NCBI GenBank assembly: GCA_030068145.1
Contig: JAPJBO010000463.1
Coordinates: forward strand, 62,001-126,000
Direction of reading: 5' to 3'
Origin: Diplonema papillatum
Lineage: Eukaryota > Euglenozoa > Diplonemea > Diplonemida > Diplonemidae
DNA: 64,000 nucleotides
Position numbers and translations under genes: made by a program. Positions 49,820-62,957 of this stretch are shown here, one piece after another (the first letter of the stretch is position 1; each line of letters opens with the position of its first letter). The notes under the pieces were generated by a model that saw only the letters and a program-made list of their open reading frames with translations, did no database searches and had not been told where the DNA came from.

Positions 49820-52800
49820 CTTTGCCGCCGTAGACAACCGGCGAGATCGAAGACATGCCCATGTCAAGTTCGAAGTCCAACGACGGCACGGACCAAGGGC
49901 TGGCCTTGTTCGAGCACGCGGTCAAGCTCGACATGGTTCTCGTAGCTTCGCACACGCCGTTGTCGATGCACGTGCTCTTGACCCACTGGTTGCCATTCAC
50001 CATCGACTGGTCGACGTTGAGACACGGCACCGCGAACGGGCGCATCACGACGCCCGCCGAGCTTCCAACGTCTTCAGGATGACGCACCACGACGCCGTGC
50101 ATGTCGACAGCAAACACTGCTAGGTCAAACACGAAGCCGTAGCCCCACGTCGCTGCCTCCATCATAGAGCCGTGCAGCCCAGCGACCGGCATCCAGCCCT
50201 GCATCATAAGCGGCATGGCCCACGAGAGCTTCGGGTCCTTCATCTCTGGCATCGGCGGGCACTTGGTCTCAGACATCGATTGGTTGCTCTCGTTTCCTCG
50301 CATCGGCATGTCCGTGTCCATGTCCGCGCCCGTGCACTCTGGAGGCACCGGGACACCGAAGCTGCCGAAAACCAGCGGCTCGTGTGCTTTCCTGACGAAG
50401 TACAGAGGTCCGATGCTGGTAACACTTCCCATCGCGGTCGACGTCGTGCTGACGGCGTCGTCTGACACAGGAGCAGCCGCCGACACGTCGAACATCCACG
50501 GCATGTGCTCGCACGTTTCCGCTTTCGCAGACATCATCGCGTTCTCACACGCCGCAGTGCGCGTCGTGCCGTTCACGTCGAGCACAAATGTGACATATCC
50601 GTACGAAGCGGTGGCTGTCACCGGTCCCCACGTGTGGGCATCGGTCATGTTTTCAGCCGGCGAAGGCGACGACAACATCGGGTCGACGACGCGCTTGCCC
50701 GTCAGAGTGAAGATCATGTGGCTGTCGCCTGTGACCGCCTCGCCGTCGCCGTCGACGACCTTGAAGCGGATCGACGCCCCGTGACCGCTGATTGCGGCCG
50801 GCATGCCCGCCAGCGTCCATCCCTTCAGGCCGGTGAAGTTCGTCATCGTCACAAGGTTCGTCCCCTCCGAGCTCGGCACGATCTCCACGCCGGCCGCCGT
50901 GTCGACGGTGACTGTGAGCCCCGTCAGCGGCGACGTCGTCGTGTCGGCGACTGCCGTCGGGATGCTGCTGAACGCAGAGCCCGAGATCGTGCACGTCCCC
51001 GCCGTGGTGAACACGCCGGTGATCGTGACCTGGTCACCGTTGTTGCCTCCCGCCGTCACAGGGCACGCGGTATCCCCGGCGGTCGTCGTGAAGGTCGACG
51101 CGCACTTGAAGCAACCTGCTGGCTCTACCGACGACTCCGCGAACACGACGCTCGCTGAGCTCCACGTGATGCCACCCAGCCCCGAGTATGTCTCGCTGCT
51201 GTCCATCGCCATCAGCCCCAGCTCCACTGTTCGGTTCACGACGCTGTGTGCGGTGGACACCGACGCTCCCGACGTGACTGCGACCGTGTCGGTCGAGCCC
51301 CAGTTCCACACAGACAGCGTCGTCGGGTCCCACGTGACGCTGAACGCCTGCGCCGTGGCGTTGGCCAGCCCCGACGGCGGCGTCACCGTCACCTCGCACG
51401 TGCACGTCGCGCTCGAGTCAGACAGCGACAGCAGCTTCAACTTGAAGTCCGCCTGCCCGTGTCCGTGGGCAAACGCGACCTCCGCCGGCGTCACCTCCGC
51501 CGTTCCGCACGTCCCGCACGACACCGACGCCGCGACGGTGCCCTGCACCGGGTCCACAGCCACGTACCACGCAGTGTCCGCGTCGGTCGCCGCCGGGCTG
51601 CGTCCGATTGCCCAGGCGCTGAACCCGCACCAGCCCATCCCCTGCGTCAGGCCTGATGACGCGCATCCGTACGCGGACGCCGACGCCGCATCCGGGTCGT
51701 CGACCGCCATCCGCGTGGCTGCCACCGTCCAGCTCACCGTCGCCGCCTTCTTCTCCCCGAAGTAGTTCGTCGTCGCCTGCGACGACCCGCTCAGCGCCAA
51801 CGTCAGCGGCACGTCGACCCCCGGCACCGTCCCCGAGAACTCGACCGTCGCCGTGCCCGTCTCGCCGGCCTCGCTGTTCAGCCACGGCACCGGCACGCCG
51901 TTGTGCACCAGCGTCCCGTTCGCCACCTTCATCGTCGTCGGCGCTCCCGTCGACAGCGAGCCCAGCGTGTACACAGGGTCGGTCATCACAACGCGCTTCG
52001 TCGTTGCGGCGCTTGCCGCCATGCTCAGCCTCTCCGCCACGCGCGATCCGCCGCCCGAGTTGTACGTCGAGTACTGCGGCTGCATTGCGAACTCCGTGGG
52101 GCCGCCGGCTGTGTAGGCCCGGTCGCCCAAGTCGTCTGCCGCGTACACGTCGAACGTCCACGACGCCTTGTCCCCGGCGGCACTCAGCATCTGCATCTGC
52201 TTCAGGTTGCCCGTCGGTGCCACGACGATCTGCGTCGCGTCGGTGACGACGGTCATCTGGTGGGCCTTGCCCGCAAACGACACCGTGCACTGGTAGCACG
52301 CCCGCGTGGTGTACAGCCTCGCCATCGCTGACCCGTCGACTGCCTTCGTCGAGCCCCCCGACGGCGACGTGATGTGCGCGCTGCCGCCGGCGCCGTTGCC
52401 GCTGCTGGCGCCCAGGTTGAGCGTCGCCGCCGACGTGCCTTCCCACGACGGCATCCCGTTCCGGTCCGCCCGCACGGCAGTCACCGCGAAAGGCATCCTA
52501 CGCCGCACAGCCACCGCCGGGCTCCCGCTCAGCATCCACTTCTCCCCGCACGTCTTCACCATGAACTCGAGGGCGCTCGACCCCACCGACGTCATCCCCG
52601 TCGTCGCAACAGAGTACGACCGAAGCGAGATGCTGCCCATCTTCGACACCGACCCCTTCGTGAGCCAGTAGTCCAGCACCACCTGGCACCTGCTGCACGG
52701 CCGCGCGAAGAAGAACGAGACTGACCCGGCGCTGGACCCAGACAACCCCCACGACGACATCGGCTCCGCCGACGTCATGAACTCAGTGTCCTCCACCACG

Positions 52801-54124
52801 CACGCCGCCACCGACGACGAGCTCGAAGCGCGCGCGGCTCCGTCGACCATGAACCCGCCGTTGCCGTACCGCATCTCCGACATCGACACCGCCTCCGAAG
52901 AGCTCCTGGTCCACGAGCTCCGCACCATCACCTTGCGCTCCCACCCGATCGCCGCCATTTTCGTCTGCATCGCCCATTGCGTCGAGTCGCCGAACACCAT
53001 CACGTCCTCCACCTGGACGCTGAACACTGCCCCGACCTGGATCACCGACCGCCCGCCAGACGACGTGCTTTCCGTCGGCAGCGTCTGGCTGTGGACGTTG
53101 ACCAGGTCCGGCGCCGCGCTGCGCACCGCGAACGGCTTCGTCACCTTCGTCCGGTCCGCCAGCAGCGGCTTCGCGTCCGAAGGGTCGGAAGACCCGGCCC
53201 CGTACCCGCTCAGGCACTCGCCCGCCGCGTTGCCGGAGAAGCACAGGTCCATCTGCAACGTGCACGCCTCGCACTCCGCCTCGAGCACCGCCCACGCCAG
53301 CCCGACGCCGCGCTTCGTCGCCACCGCCGCCCCGCTGCCGGATCCGAGCGTGAAGCTCGACGCCAGCGAGCCCATGCGCACGGCCGAAGAAGAGCTCGCG
53401 CTCGAAGGGTTGAGCTCGTACACGGCCAGCGACCCGCCGTCGTTGCAGCCGGACCAGCTGTTCTTCGACACCTTCATCAGGATCCCGTCGGTGAAGGACC
53501 ACGCCCGAGCGCCGGCCGTCGTCTTCACCATCGTCTGCACCGGGAACGGCAGCCCCGCCGCAGCGCCCGCGTGCGAGTAGTTCCACCCGGCTCCCGGCGT
53601 CCCGGACGCGTACGTTCGGTACCCGTTGGTCGTCGACTGCAGGTACCTCTTCGTCGGGCACTCGTCGTCCAGCGAAACCTCGTCCGAGTGCTCCCACGAC
53701 GCGAACGTCTCCGCCCCGTCCGCCCACGTGTAGGTGTTCGTCGTCGTCACCCCGGCGATCGCTGCCGCCGTCGTCGTCGTGCTGGTCGACACGTCCTTCG
53801 CCGCCACCTGCATCGTCGTCGCTGTCGCCAACACGTCGCGGCCGTAGTACGAGAACGTCACCCGCAGGGACGCAGCCGACAGAGAGTGCGTCATCACCCA
53901 CGTCCCCGAGTACGACGCTACCGCGTTCTTGGAAACCATCGTCGTGCTCGCCATCGAGCTGCCGCTGGGCGTGAAGTACTGCGTCCCCGCCGTCACCATT
54001 GCAGTGTACTCAATCGGCAGCGCGTACGCGTAGAACCGCGCCGTCGCCGACGAGACGCCCGTCGCCGAGTAGTACGTCGTCACCGACAGCGAGTCGAGCG
54101 TCGGGCTCATGGCCGCACGTCGAG
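49820..54124 (-). CDS. Host gene 3, exon 3: giant surface protein, CxxC-module region
   Basis: About 1435 codons, from SPTLDSLSVTTYYSATG to ISPVVYGGK|GTGTGTG at 49820 (phase 1). It carries repeated modules with a paired-Cys strand motif, seen as AECEACTLQMDLCF, RPCSRCQVVLDYW, RACYQCTVSFAGK and AGCFKCASTFTTT, roughly 150-400 residues apart. Ser/Thr/Ala content is very high with many N-x-S/T sites, so an extracellular, probably glycosylated stalk or adhesin is likely. No known domain name can be assigned by eye. The exon's first base is set by an inferred tiny intron (54125-54152). Codons favour G or C at the third position. Confidence 0.85.
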
Positions 54125-54152
54125 CTCGTGCCTCGGGTCCGCGAGCCGGCAC
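54125..54152 (-). other. Inferred 28-nt intron or frame break, host gene 3
   Basis: The protein-like frame shifts by +1 here. GTGCCGGCTCGCGG...GGCACGAG (28 nt) begins GT and ends AG, and its removal restores the frame (CCG A|CT CGA). A sequencing or real one-base indel is the alternative. Confidence 0.4.
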
Positions 54153-57100
54153 TCGGCTCCGACCACACCACCGTCTTGTACGTCGGCGACGGTTCTGTCA
54201 CCCACAGCTCCAGAGTCAGGCACATCGTCCCCGTCACCTCAGACTCCGACGCCTCGTCCCACGCCGAATCGCACACTTTGAACGACGCCGCCCGCACGGG
54301 AGAGTTGTCGACCGTCGCCGTTGTCGACGTCGTCCCGTACGCGATCTTCACAGCTCCGGCTCCGTCCTGCACGTTCGATTCGACGCTCGCCACCGGCCGC
54401 TGGCGCGTCGCCAGCACCGCCAGCGACCCGAAGGCGTACGTGTGCGATCCCAGCGTGTCCGCAGTCGCCCCGTTGTACGACGAGTCCAGCACCACGTCGT
54501 CTGACTTGTACGTCGACGTCGCGCTGTCGTATGTCCAGCTCGGAGCCGAGTTGAACGGGGTCGTCGAAGGTCCACCCAAAGGTATGATCGTCACGTTCCG
54601 GCTCGTCGTCGTGTCCGTCACCGTTCCCGACGACGACGTGTTCACGAACTTCACCTTCACCGTCATCCCGCTCGACAGGAACTCGGTCACCGTCGCCTTG
54701 TACTGCGAGCAGATCGAAGATGAGCACAGGCTCGTCACTCCCGTCACCGACTCCAGCTGGATCGACGTCGTCGGGTCGGCGAGTTCGACGCGCGTCATGG
54801 ACACCGCCGAGGTGCACGACAGCGCGGCGGACCCCGTTGGCCGCGATCCCGCATCCGAGCTCACCGACGTGTCGTACAGGATCGCCACGGTGCTGAACGA
54901 GATCGTGAGCTCCTCAGCAACTCCTGCCTCCGGCACCGCCGACCCGGCAAAGTACAGCTTCGAGAACGACGCCGACCCCCACGACATCTTCGCCGTCAGC
55001 ACCGTTGCCGAAGCCGACATCCCCGACTGCTTCAGCACGTAGATTGAACCCAGCGGCGTCGACGATCCGGACACGTGTGTCACGTCCGTCGATGTGTTCG
55101 TGAACACCCACCACTGGGGGTACCACGCGTTCGTGCTGGTCAGTCCGGCAACCACGGCCGACACCGACACCGAGAACTGGCTTGACATCGAGTCACCAAC
55201 CGTGAACGTTGCCGACGCGTCCGAACACTGCAGCTCGACCGTCTCCTGCGTCCACGTCAGAGTCTTCACCCCGCGCTGGCTCCCGTCCGAGTTCAGGTAG
55301 TGCGACTGCGGGCCGGCTCCGAGCGTCGTGTGGAACGTGAACTCGCACATGTAGCACGGCACCGACGGTCGCATCGTCCACGTCGCCCCCCAGAACGTCC
55401 CCGTCGTCAGCGACAGCTGCTGCGTCTTGTACTTCGGCACTGCGCAGGAGTACCCGGACGGCGTGCTGGTCGTCTTCGCGAAAGCGCACCCCGTCTTCGA
55501 CGATGAGTCCTCCTGCATCATCGTTCCGTCCCGCGTCGCCGTCCCGTCCGTCGGCCCTGGCCCGTTGGTCAGCGCAAAGACGTCGCCGTAGTGGAACTCG
55601 TCGTACACGAAAGTCTCGGCGTTCGACGTCGACACGACGTACGTCCCCGGGAACACGTTCACCACGATCCCCTCCCGCACCGTCGACCTCGTCGTGCTCG
55701 GCGATACCAAGACGGTCGCCGCCGGGATGCGCACAGGTGTCACCATCGTTGCGCTGATCGTCGTCGCCGTCGTCGCCCCCGCCGGCGTGTGCGTGAAGTC
55801 GAACGAAAGCGTGCATCCGCCCGCCGACGCGAACCGCGAACACGCGTTGTCGACCACGTACACCTTGAACCGCAGCGTGAACGCGTAGTCGTTCCCGATC
55901 GCCTTGTTGCTCAGCACCGAAGCCAGCAGGGTCTTCGGCTCCGTCGTGTAGCTGTCCGTCGAGTCCATCAGGATCTTGTCACTCCCCGACTCCGTCACTT
56001 TGCCGCTCACCGTCCACCCGTTCATGGCCCCGTACACCGCCGGCACGGCCGCCCCGGTCGAATCGACCGGCGTGTACGTGAGCTCGTACGGCACCAACGC
56101 GTCCAAGTAAGACCCGGCCGCCGCCGTCAGAACGGACGTCGTCGACGACGACGGCGTGAACGCCGGCGCGGGCACCCTCCCGCTCGTCATCTGCCGCGTC
56201 ACGTCGATCGGCCGCACACTCGCGACGCTGATTGCCGACGGCGTCGCCTTCGTCACCTTCACCACCAGCCGCGTCCAGCCCGCCGTCGCCGACGGCGTCC
56301 CGTACGTCACGTTCAGGTACACGCTTCCCGTCGTCCCCGTTTCCAGGCGCGGCGTGAAAGACAGGGTGTACACCCCGCCAAGGCCCCACGACGCTGACGA
56401 CACCAGCGGCGCCTTCGAGCTCACCGTCGATCCGAACAGCGTCTTCACCTCAGTCGGCACTGTGCTCGCCGTCCACGCGGTGTAGTCGTGCCGCGCGAAC
56501 AGCACCGCCACCGTCCCGGTCGGCGCGAACTCGCTCGGCCCGTTCCACCGCGCCTGGATCTTCACTTCGCACGGCATCCCGTTCACGCACGTCTTCTCGA
56601 AGCACGTCGCCGACGTGCTCGAGCACCCGCTGGTCGCCCGGGTGACCGCGTCAACCTCGACGCCGTCCAACGCCACCGCGTCCGGCGCATGCTCGTCGAT
56701 GTTGACCCACTGCGCTGCCGACGTGTACGCCCCGGACGCCGTGACGAACCGCACACCGCACCCAAACTCGCCGCCTCCGGGGCAAGCCGACCGGTACTGC
56801 AGGTTGAACTTCGTCGCCCCGTCGACCAGGAACTGGCGGAGCCCGTTGGCGGGCCAGCCGTAGACCGGGCCCGCTGCCTGCGAGCACGCCCCGCCGACGT
56901 TCTCCAACAGGAACGGGCCAGGCGACGTCTCCGGCGCCGTCTGCAGCCCCGTCGAGCAGGCCAGCCCCGTCGTCCACGCCGAGGTTCCCGACGCCGCCGC
57001 GCACCGCATCACGACCACTGCCTCGCTGCCGTCCGGCAGCACGAAGTTGTCCGCCGTCGCCATCTGCACCGTGAACCCGACCGTCGCCCCCGACCGCAGC

Positions 57101-58872
57101 AGCGGCGTCCGCGACACCTTCCCCGTCGACGCGTCGGTCACCAGCTCGGCCGCGATCACGCTCGACCCGTACAGCGCCTCCAGCGTCGACGAGTACTCCA
57201 TGAACCGCAGCGTCGAGTTGTACGCCAGGTCAGACGTCGCGATCAGCTTCGCCGGTGCCCCCACGCCGGCCACGTCCCGCCAGTACCCGCTGCCGCCTCC
57301 GTTGGCGGCGCTGCCGCGGTTGTACAGCTGGTATGTGACGCCCTGCTTCGCGACGTACTCCGTCGACACGTTCGCGAAGTGCGCGGCGGCCCCGTCTCCC
57401 GCTTTGTACGCGCACAGCTTGTACTGCCCCGACGTCGACGGGTACGCCGCCACCGGCAGCGCGAACGCCCTCGCAGTCTCCGTCGTCGCGTCCCACGTCA
57501 TCCACACCGCCGCCGTTTCGTTCGACGTGCGCAGCAGCCGGAACCACTGCGGGGCGCCGGTGCTGCTTCCCGCCGGCGCCAGCGGCGGCGCCGGGCACAC
57601 CTGCGTGTCGTTCACGATCGTCAGCAGGTCCGACGTGAAGCCGCCGTTGTTCTGCGCGCTGCACGGCGCCCCCTCGTCTGTCCCGACGGCGGCGCCCGCC
57701 GCCGACGCGTCGCACCACGTCGACGCCTGCATCTGCCCCCCGCCGTTGTCGGCGTCCACGTCCGCCACCCGCAGGTCGAATGCCGTTGCGTTCGTTCCCG
57801 CGCTGTTCACCTCCACCTCGAGGTAGCTGGGGTGCGAGTAGACGGCGTAGTGCGTGTTCGTCGCCGACGGCAGCATCAGCCACGGCCGCTCCGCCGCCGA
57901 CGTCGAGTGCTTCACCCGGTAGCACACCACGTACTTCCCGCTGTCGATCGGCACGTGGAACAGGGCCTTGCGCACCGCAGTCGTCGTCGACGACGCGACG
58001 GCCTCGAGCTGCGGGCACACCCCGGACCCGCTGGTGTCGTCGTCGTCGGTGCACGACCCCATGTTGCTCGCGCTGTCCACCGCAGGGCCCGAGCAGTCCG
58101 CCGCTTCCTCGCCGATCTGCTTCCAGTCGGCCGTGGTCCCCCACGCCGTCCCCGCCGGGTCCTCCGGCACCCTGCCTGCCGGCTTCGACACCGCCACCAG
58201 CTTGAACTCGTTCTCCGTCTTCGTCTCTGCGACCAAGTTCGCGTACGAGTCGAACTGAAACCCCGTCACCGTCGTCGCTGCGCTCGTCGTCGCCGACGAC
58301 GTCGGGTTGCTGACGTACTGCGTCGACGCCCCGCCGAGGGCCACCGTGTCTGCCGGGGGGCCCGTGAACAGCGACTTTGCCGGCATCAGCGCCGTCGCGA
58401 GAGTCCAGCTCTTCATCAGGGCCTGCGCCGTGTAAAAGGACGGCTCGCCCGCCGCGCCGGTCACCAGCAGCTGGCCCTGCAGCCCGCGCGCCTGCGCCAC
58501 CTCGACCCAGCGCTTGCCGGTGCCCCCGATCGTCGCGAGGTTCCACGACGTCAGCACGCACACTTTGTAGTACACCTGCGCGTCGCTCGCCACCGCCGGC
58601 AGCGTCACCTTCAGCTCCGCCACGTCCGCGGGTCCCTCGGCCGGCCCCAGGTTCGTGCGCCCCGCTGCCGCTCCGCCTTCGAGCCCCACGTGCTCCGACG
58701 TCCCGGACGACGCAGCCCATCCGCTTCCTTCGCTGCAGGCTGACGTCGTCGCCACGATCTTCGCCGCGTCTCCTCCTGCCGTCGTGTTGAACGTCTCCGT
58801 GTTGCCCGCCGTCGCGCACGATGTTCCGTCTGTCCCGGCGGTGCACTTCACCAGGTTCACCACCGACAGACC
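54153..58872 (-). CDS. Host gene 3, exon 2: giant surface protein, middle region
   Basis: About 1573 codons, starting GLSVVNLVKCTAGTDGTSCA and ending near KTVVWSEP. It continues the N-terminal module type, with strand motifs YYKVCVLTSWN, YVVCYRVKHST and YKLCAYKAGD, each followed about 20 residues later by a Trp or Tyr strand. The C-terminal half changes to the CxxC type (PCYMCEFTFHTT). Both module types resemble beta-sandwich extracellular repeats of large protist surface proteins; this is inference from pattern. There are no transmembrane segments. The antisense strand is also open for long distances because of GC-rich third positions. Confidence 0.85.
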
Positions 58873-58901
58873 CTGGTTCGTCGGTTGGTCCCGGCTCCTA
58901 C
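58873..58901 (-). other. Inferred 29-nt intron or frame break, host gene 3
   Basis: The frame shifts between MRWF and GLSVVNLVKC. GTAGGAGCCGGGACC...ACGAACCAG (29 nt, GT to AG) removes the shift precisely at codon boundaries. It is nearly the same size as the second inferred intron at 54125-54152. A frame error remains possible. Confidence 0.4.
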
Positions 58902-61900
58902 GAACCACCGCATGCCGTTGTCCAGCACCTCGTACGCGTACGACGAGCCTCCGCCAGCCCGCCACCACGACAGCGAGTCCTCAGCCGAGTACCGGACCTG
59001 CATGCACAGGTGGTACATTCCCGCCGTCTGCGGCGCGATCATTGCGAACGTCAGCGACTTGTTCGTGTTGTCGGCCACCAGGTCAAACATCGTCGTCCCG
59101 GATGCCAGCGGGTGTCCCTCCGTCCCGGCCGGCTCGTTCAGGCAGTTGTCGTTGTTCTCCGTCGTCTGCATCACGAGCTTCGCGAACAGCGTCAGCCCGC
59201 TGATCTGCGTCCCTGCCGCGTTCACCGGGAACTGCCCGCTGCTCAGGGTCAACTGGAACTGCTTCAGCTCGCCGCCCACCAGCTGCACGGACCGCACCGC
59301 CGGCGTCGATATCGAGAACGCCGCCGACGGCTGCACCTCGTACGTGTCGTTGAAGATCACCCAGTTCGACGTCCCGAACTGCTTGTAGCAGATCTTGTAC
59401 TGGTTGTCCGCCATCCCGCCGCTGCTGTACGCCGGCAGCTCCAACACCGCCGCCACCGTCTTGTAGTTGTAGTACGTCACGTCATGCGGCACGATGTCGT
59501 CGTAGACGTCCGGTGTCCTCGCCACCAGCGCCGCCAACCGCGTGTTCGTGCTGTTGCACCGGTACTCCGACGACCCCCCGCACAGCGCCACAGTCGGCAT
59601 CGCCAGCGCGCACGGCACAACTGCCGAAGCGTCGTACACCAGCGATGAAGTAGACGCCGCGCCGGACCCAGTCTTCGCGCAGTGCAGCGACACGTGCGTG
59701 TCCGCCAGGCTCGCGTCCCAGTTGAACGGGGTCACGTCGCACGACGACGAAGACGATGCCTTCACCAACCGCAGGACGTCGCCGCTGTTGTCGCACCCGC
59801 CCGAGCACGGCCCCCGCGGCGCCGCCGTCAGCGACCCGTACGTGTCTTCCACCAGGAACATCGCCTCCATCCCAGCCCTGTCCTCCGCCACCGTCAGCGT
59901 CAGGTGCGACAGCCCGCTCGAAGTCGGCGTGAAGTACGTCGACGGCGGCGTCCACTCACCCCGCTCCAGCGACGTCGACGGCATCGGGTGCGACGCGTCG
60001 TTCCATGCTCCAGTCGCTGAGCTCGGCGACAGCTCCCGCCAGTTCCACCCCTTCAGGCGAAAGCACACCCGGTAGTTCGCCGACTCCGGCACCGTGATGT
60101 AGTACGCCACGTTCGACACCGACGCCAGGTCCGACGACGACCCGTCGCAGTTCCAACCCGCCGCCGCGTCCGATCCGGTCGCCGGCTTCGCGTGCGCGTC
60201 CATGCTGTTGCACTCCACCATTCCTCCGTCGGATTGCATCGCCGCCATCGTCTCGTCGTGCCCATTGAACCCCGGGTAGTCGCACGGCCGGTCCGACTTC
60301 ACGAGCCGCAAGCTGCTGCCGATCGTCGCCGTCACCATGTCTCCCGTCGCGTACGTCCGCACCAAGTTCCAAGCCCGCGAGTCGAGTCCTCCGCCCTCCG
60401 TCGCGTTGGTCTGCTCCACGATCAGCGGGCCCCACGTTCCGATGCGCGTGTCGTTCATGAACCACGTCGTGCTCGGCCCGAAGTCCATTTCCTCCCCGCC
60501 CCACGTCGCCGGCACCAGCTCGTCGTGCTCGTACTTCGCCTCCAGGTGCACCCACTTCGCCGGCACCGTTCCCTTCGTCGACGTGTGGAAGGGCAGCACG
60601 CGGTACCCGCTGTACTTCGCGCACGTCGCCCCGCTGAACGTGCACGTCCGCCGGTAGCACACGTGCCACCGCGTCATGTGGTTCGGCACGTACAGCGTCG
60701 CGAACGTCGCCGCCACCCCCGATGCGTCGTGGCTCGCCGTCGAATCGGTCGGGTCGCCCGTCAGGTCCCGCGACCCGATCGGGTACCGCGCCCCGTCATC
60801 TACCATCCCGCCGTGTTCTGCCGGCGATGCGCTCGACGACGCCGTGTCCAGCGCCCGCGACCAGCAACCGGCTGACGGCCGCGATCCCAGCTGGGCCCCG
60901 GTCGAGTACGGTGCAACCCGCGAAGCGGTGGTCTCCTCTGCGAAGTGCGCCGAGCTCACGATCTTGAAGTGGTCGCCGCCTGCCGGGGCCCAGTAGTTCG
61001 CCGTCGCCGTGCTTGTGTACGGGTAGGCCACCACCGCCACCGGGGCGCTCACGATGACTGTGCTCGTCGCCGCCTCGCTGTTCAGCTGCGTCTCCGAGCT
61101 GTCGTCGAAGACGATCTCGCCCCACGTGTTCGGCGACAGGTCCACCATCGACCAGCCCACCGGCTCCGCCGCCGTCGTGAACTCCTTCGCCGCCGAGTTC
61201 GTCGCGCACGCGCTCGCGCTCGTGCACCGGTACAGCTTCCGCCACACCGGGATCGACTCGATGATGGTGTGCCCCGTCCGGAGCGAGATCCGCTGCTCCA
61301 GCGACGAGAAGCACACGTCGTAGCTGCCGGTCGTCGGCGGCAGCCGCACGTACGCGTACGCGTGCCGAGTCTCGCCTCCGACCGGGTCCACCACCACGTC
61401 GGCGTGCTGGAAGTTCTCGGTGTTCGCCGGGTAGTACGTGCCAGCCGCCGTCCACGCGTCCACCAGCGGGTTTGCGTACTGCGTCCCGAACACGCCGACT
61501 CCGCCTGCCGTCGCTCCCTCCCGCATCCCGTCCAACCCCGCGGTAGCCCACGTCCCGTCCGCTTGCACCTGCGTGCTCCCGAAGTAGTCCGATCCGAAGT
61601 TCTGGTACTCGTACGTGCACGCAGCCCCTGCCGGCACGATCTTCAGGTTGTCCCCTTTCCCGCAATCCGCCCAGGTCGTCGAGCACGTCGAAGGTGCGTA
61701 CGTGAAGTTCCACCCGTCCTCCTCCGACAGCAGCTGCACGATCGCGTACTGTCCGACCGTCGCGTCCGGGATGTGGTACCACACCTTCGAGTCCGCCGCC
61801 TCGAACACGTCGCGCCCGTCGCTGCTCCTTGCGAACGCCTGCCACTCCCCGTTCCTCTCCAGGTTGTAGTACCGCTCGTCCATCGTGTGCTTGAAGCAGA

Positions 61901-62411
61901 TCACGAACTTCGTCGAGCCGGCCGGCGCGATCAGCGTCATGTGGGCCGCCGCCACGAACCTCTCTCCCGCCGCAGAGGCCGCAACCGTCATCCCGAACTC
62001 GTTCTCCGTCCCCAGCGGCGAAGACGAGTACGCGCTGCACTCCGAGCCGATCGACGCCGACCACGCGTACAGCCGCACCTCCAGCGTCCCCATGTCCGAC
62101 GCGTTGAACATCTTCTTGCTCTGCTCCGCCGCCGCGGGAGACTGCTCCAAAACAGCCTCGATCCGGATCCGGAACTCCTGCCCCGCGTAGAACCACGACG
62201 GCTGCAAGTCCATCGTGTAGTTGTTCGACGCTTCCCTCGACAGCGTCAGCGACGCCGTCGACGACTCCGTTGCCGTCGACGACTCTGTTGCCGTAGACGA
62301 CTCCGTCGCCGTCGGCAACGTAAACGTCACTGTCGGCGTCGTTCCAGACGCTCTCCCTGCCAGCAGCAGCAGCACCGCCGGCACAAGGACATGTAGTCCC
62401 CGATCCATCAT
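58902..62411 (-). CDS. Host gene 3, exon 1: signal peptide and first modules of a 4618-aa surface protein
   Basis: Translation starts at ATG 62411 with MMDRGLHVLVPAVLLLLAGR-ASG, a clear signal peptide. A Ser/Thr segment with three TATESS-type heptapeptides and at least six modules of about 150-200 residues follow. Each module has a Y-x-[VIL]-C-[YF]-[KR]-type strand: FVICFKH, YDVCFSS, WHVCYRR, YRVCFRL, YKICYKQ and YHLCMQV. The six exons (58902-62411, 54153-58872, 49820-54124, 48614-49228, 40598-40701, 39858-40460) total 13857 nt, exactly 4619 codons with stop. With the GPI-like end, the product is probably displayed on the cell surface. Function is unknown; adhesion or a glycocalyx role is only a guess. 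Confidence 0.85.
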
Positions 62412-62957
62412 CGTCGCTTCGAAAATGTCGTGTTCAGACAGAAGCTGGGTTTTCTCAAGTCAGCTGCGAACTTCTTAGAAAGTGTGTGTAAAGAACTTAG
62501 AAAGTGTGTGTAAGGGAAAGAGGAGGGATGCTCCTGATAAAGAAGAGGTTGGGTGTTAAAATTGCGGCAACGGCTATAATAGCACGAGTCGCTCAGTTTG
62601 GGAATGCTGAGCTAATCTGCACGTCAGTTACCAGGCCAGATGGTCTCATCCAGGCGAGCTTCACGACGCCCTTTGAGGAATTTTATTAGGTCAGGACGAT
62701 CTCAAGGATTGACAGATTGAGAGCTCTTTCTCGATGTATTGTGTGGTGATGCATGGCCGCTCCTGGTTGGTGGAGTGATTTGTCAGGTTGATTCCGTTAA
62801 CGAACGAGATCTCGACCCTTAAATAGGTGGGCGTGTCTTTTGGCATCGGCGGCCCGCTGCTTATCCGAGACGCGCACTACTTCTTAAGGGGACTGCGCGA
62901 CTTATAGCGCGCGGAAGAGCGAGCCACGTGACGCATTAAACGAGTTTGAGAGCCTTC
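62412..62957. other. 5' flank of host gene 3
   Basis: No further gene is supported. A single diverged unit of the downstream satellite is present at about 62600-62680 (CTGCACGTCAGTTACCAGGC, CCAGGCGAGCTTCACGACGC). No TATA or initiator can be defended. Confidence 0.4.

Noticed and set aside
50505-58743. Long plus-strand open frames opposite host gene 3 (up to about 750 codons)
   Set aside because: They are Arg/His/Pro/Ala-rich mirror frames caused by G/C at third positions of the real minus-strand exons; they lack domains, and the sense frame has a signal peptide, modules and matching splice phases.
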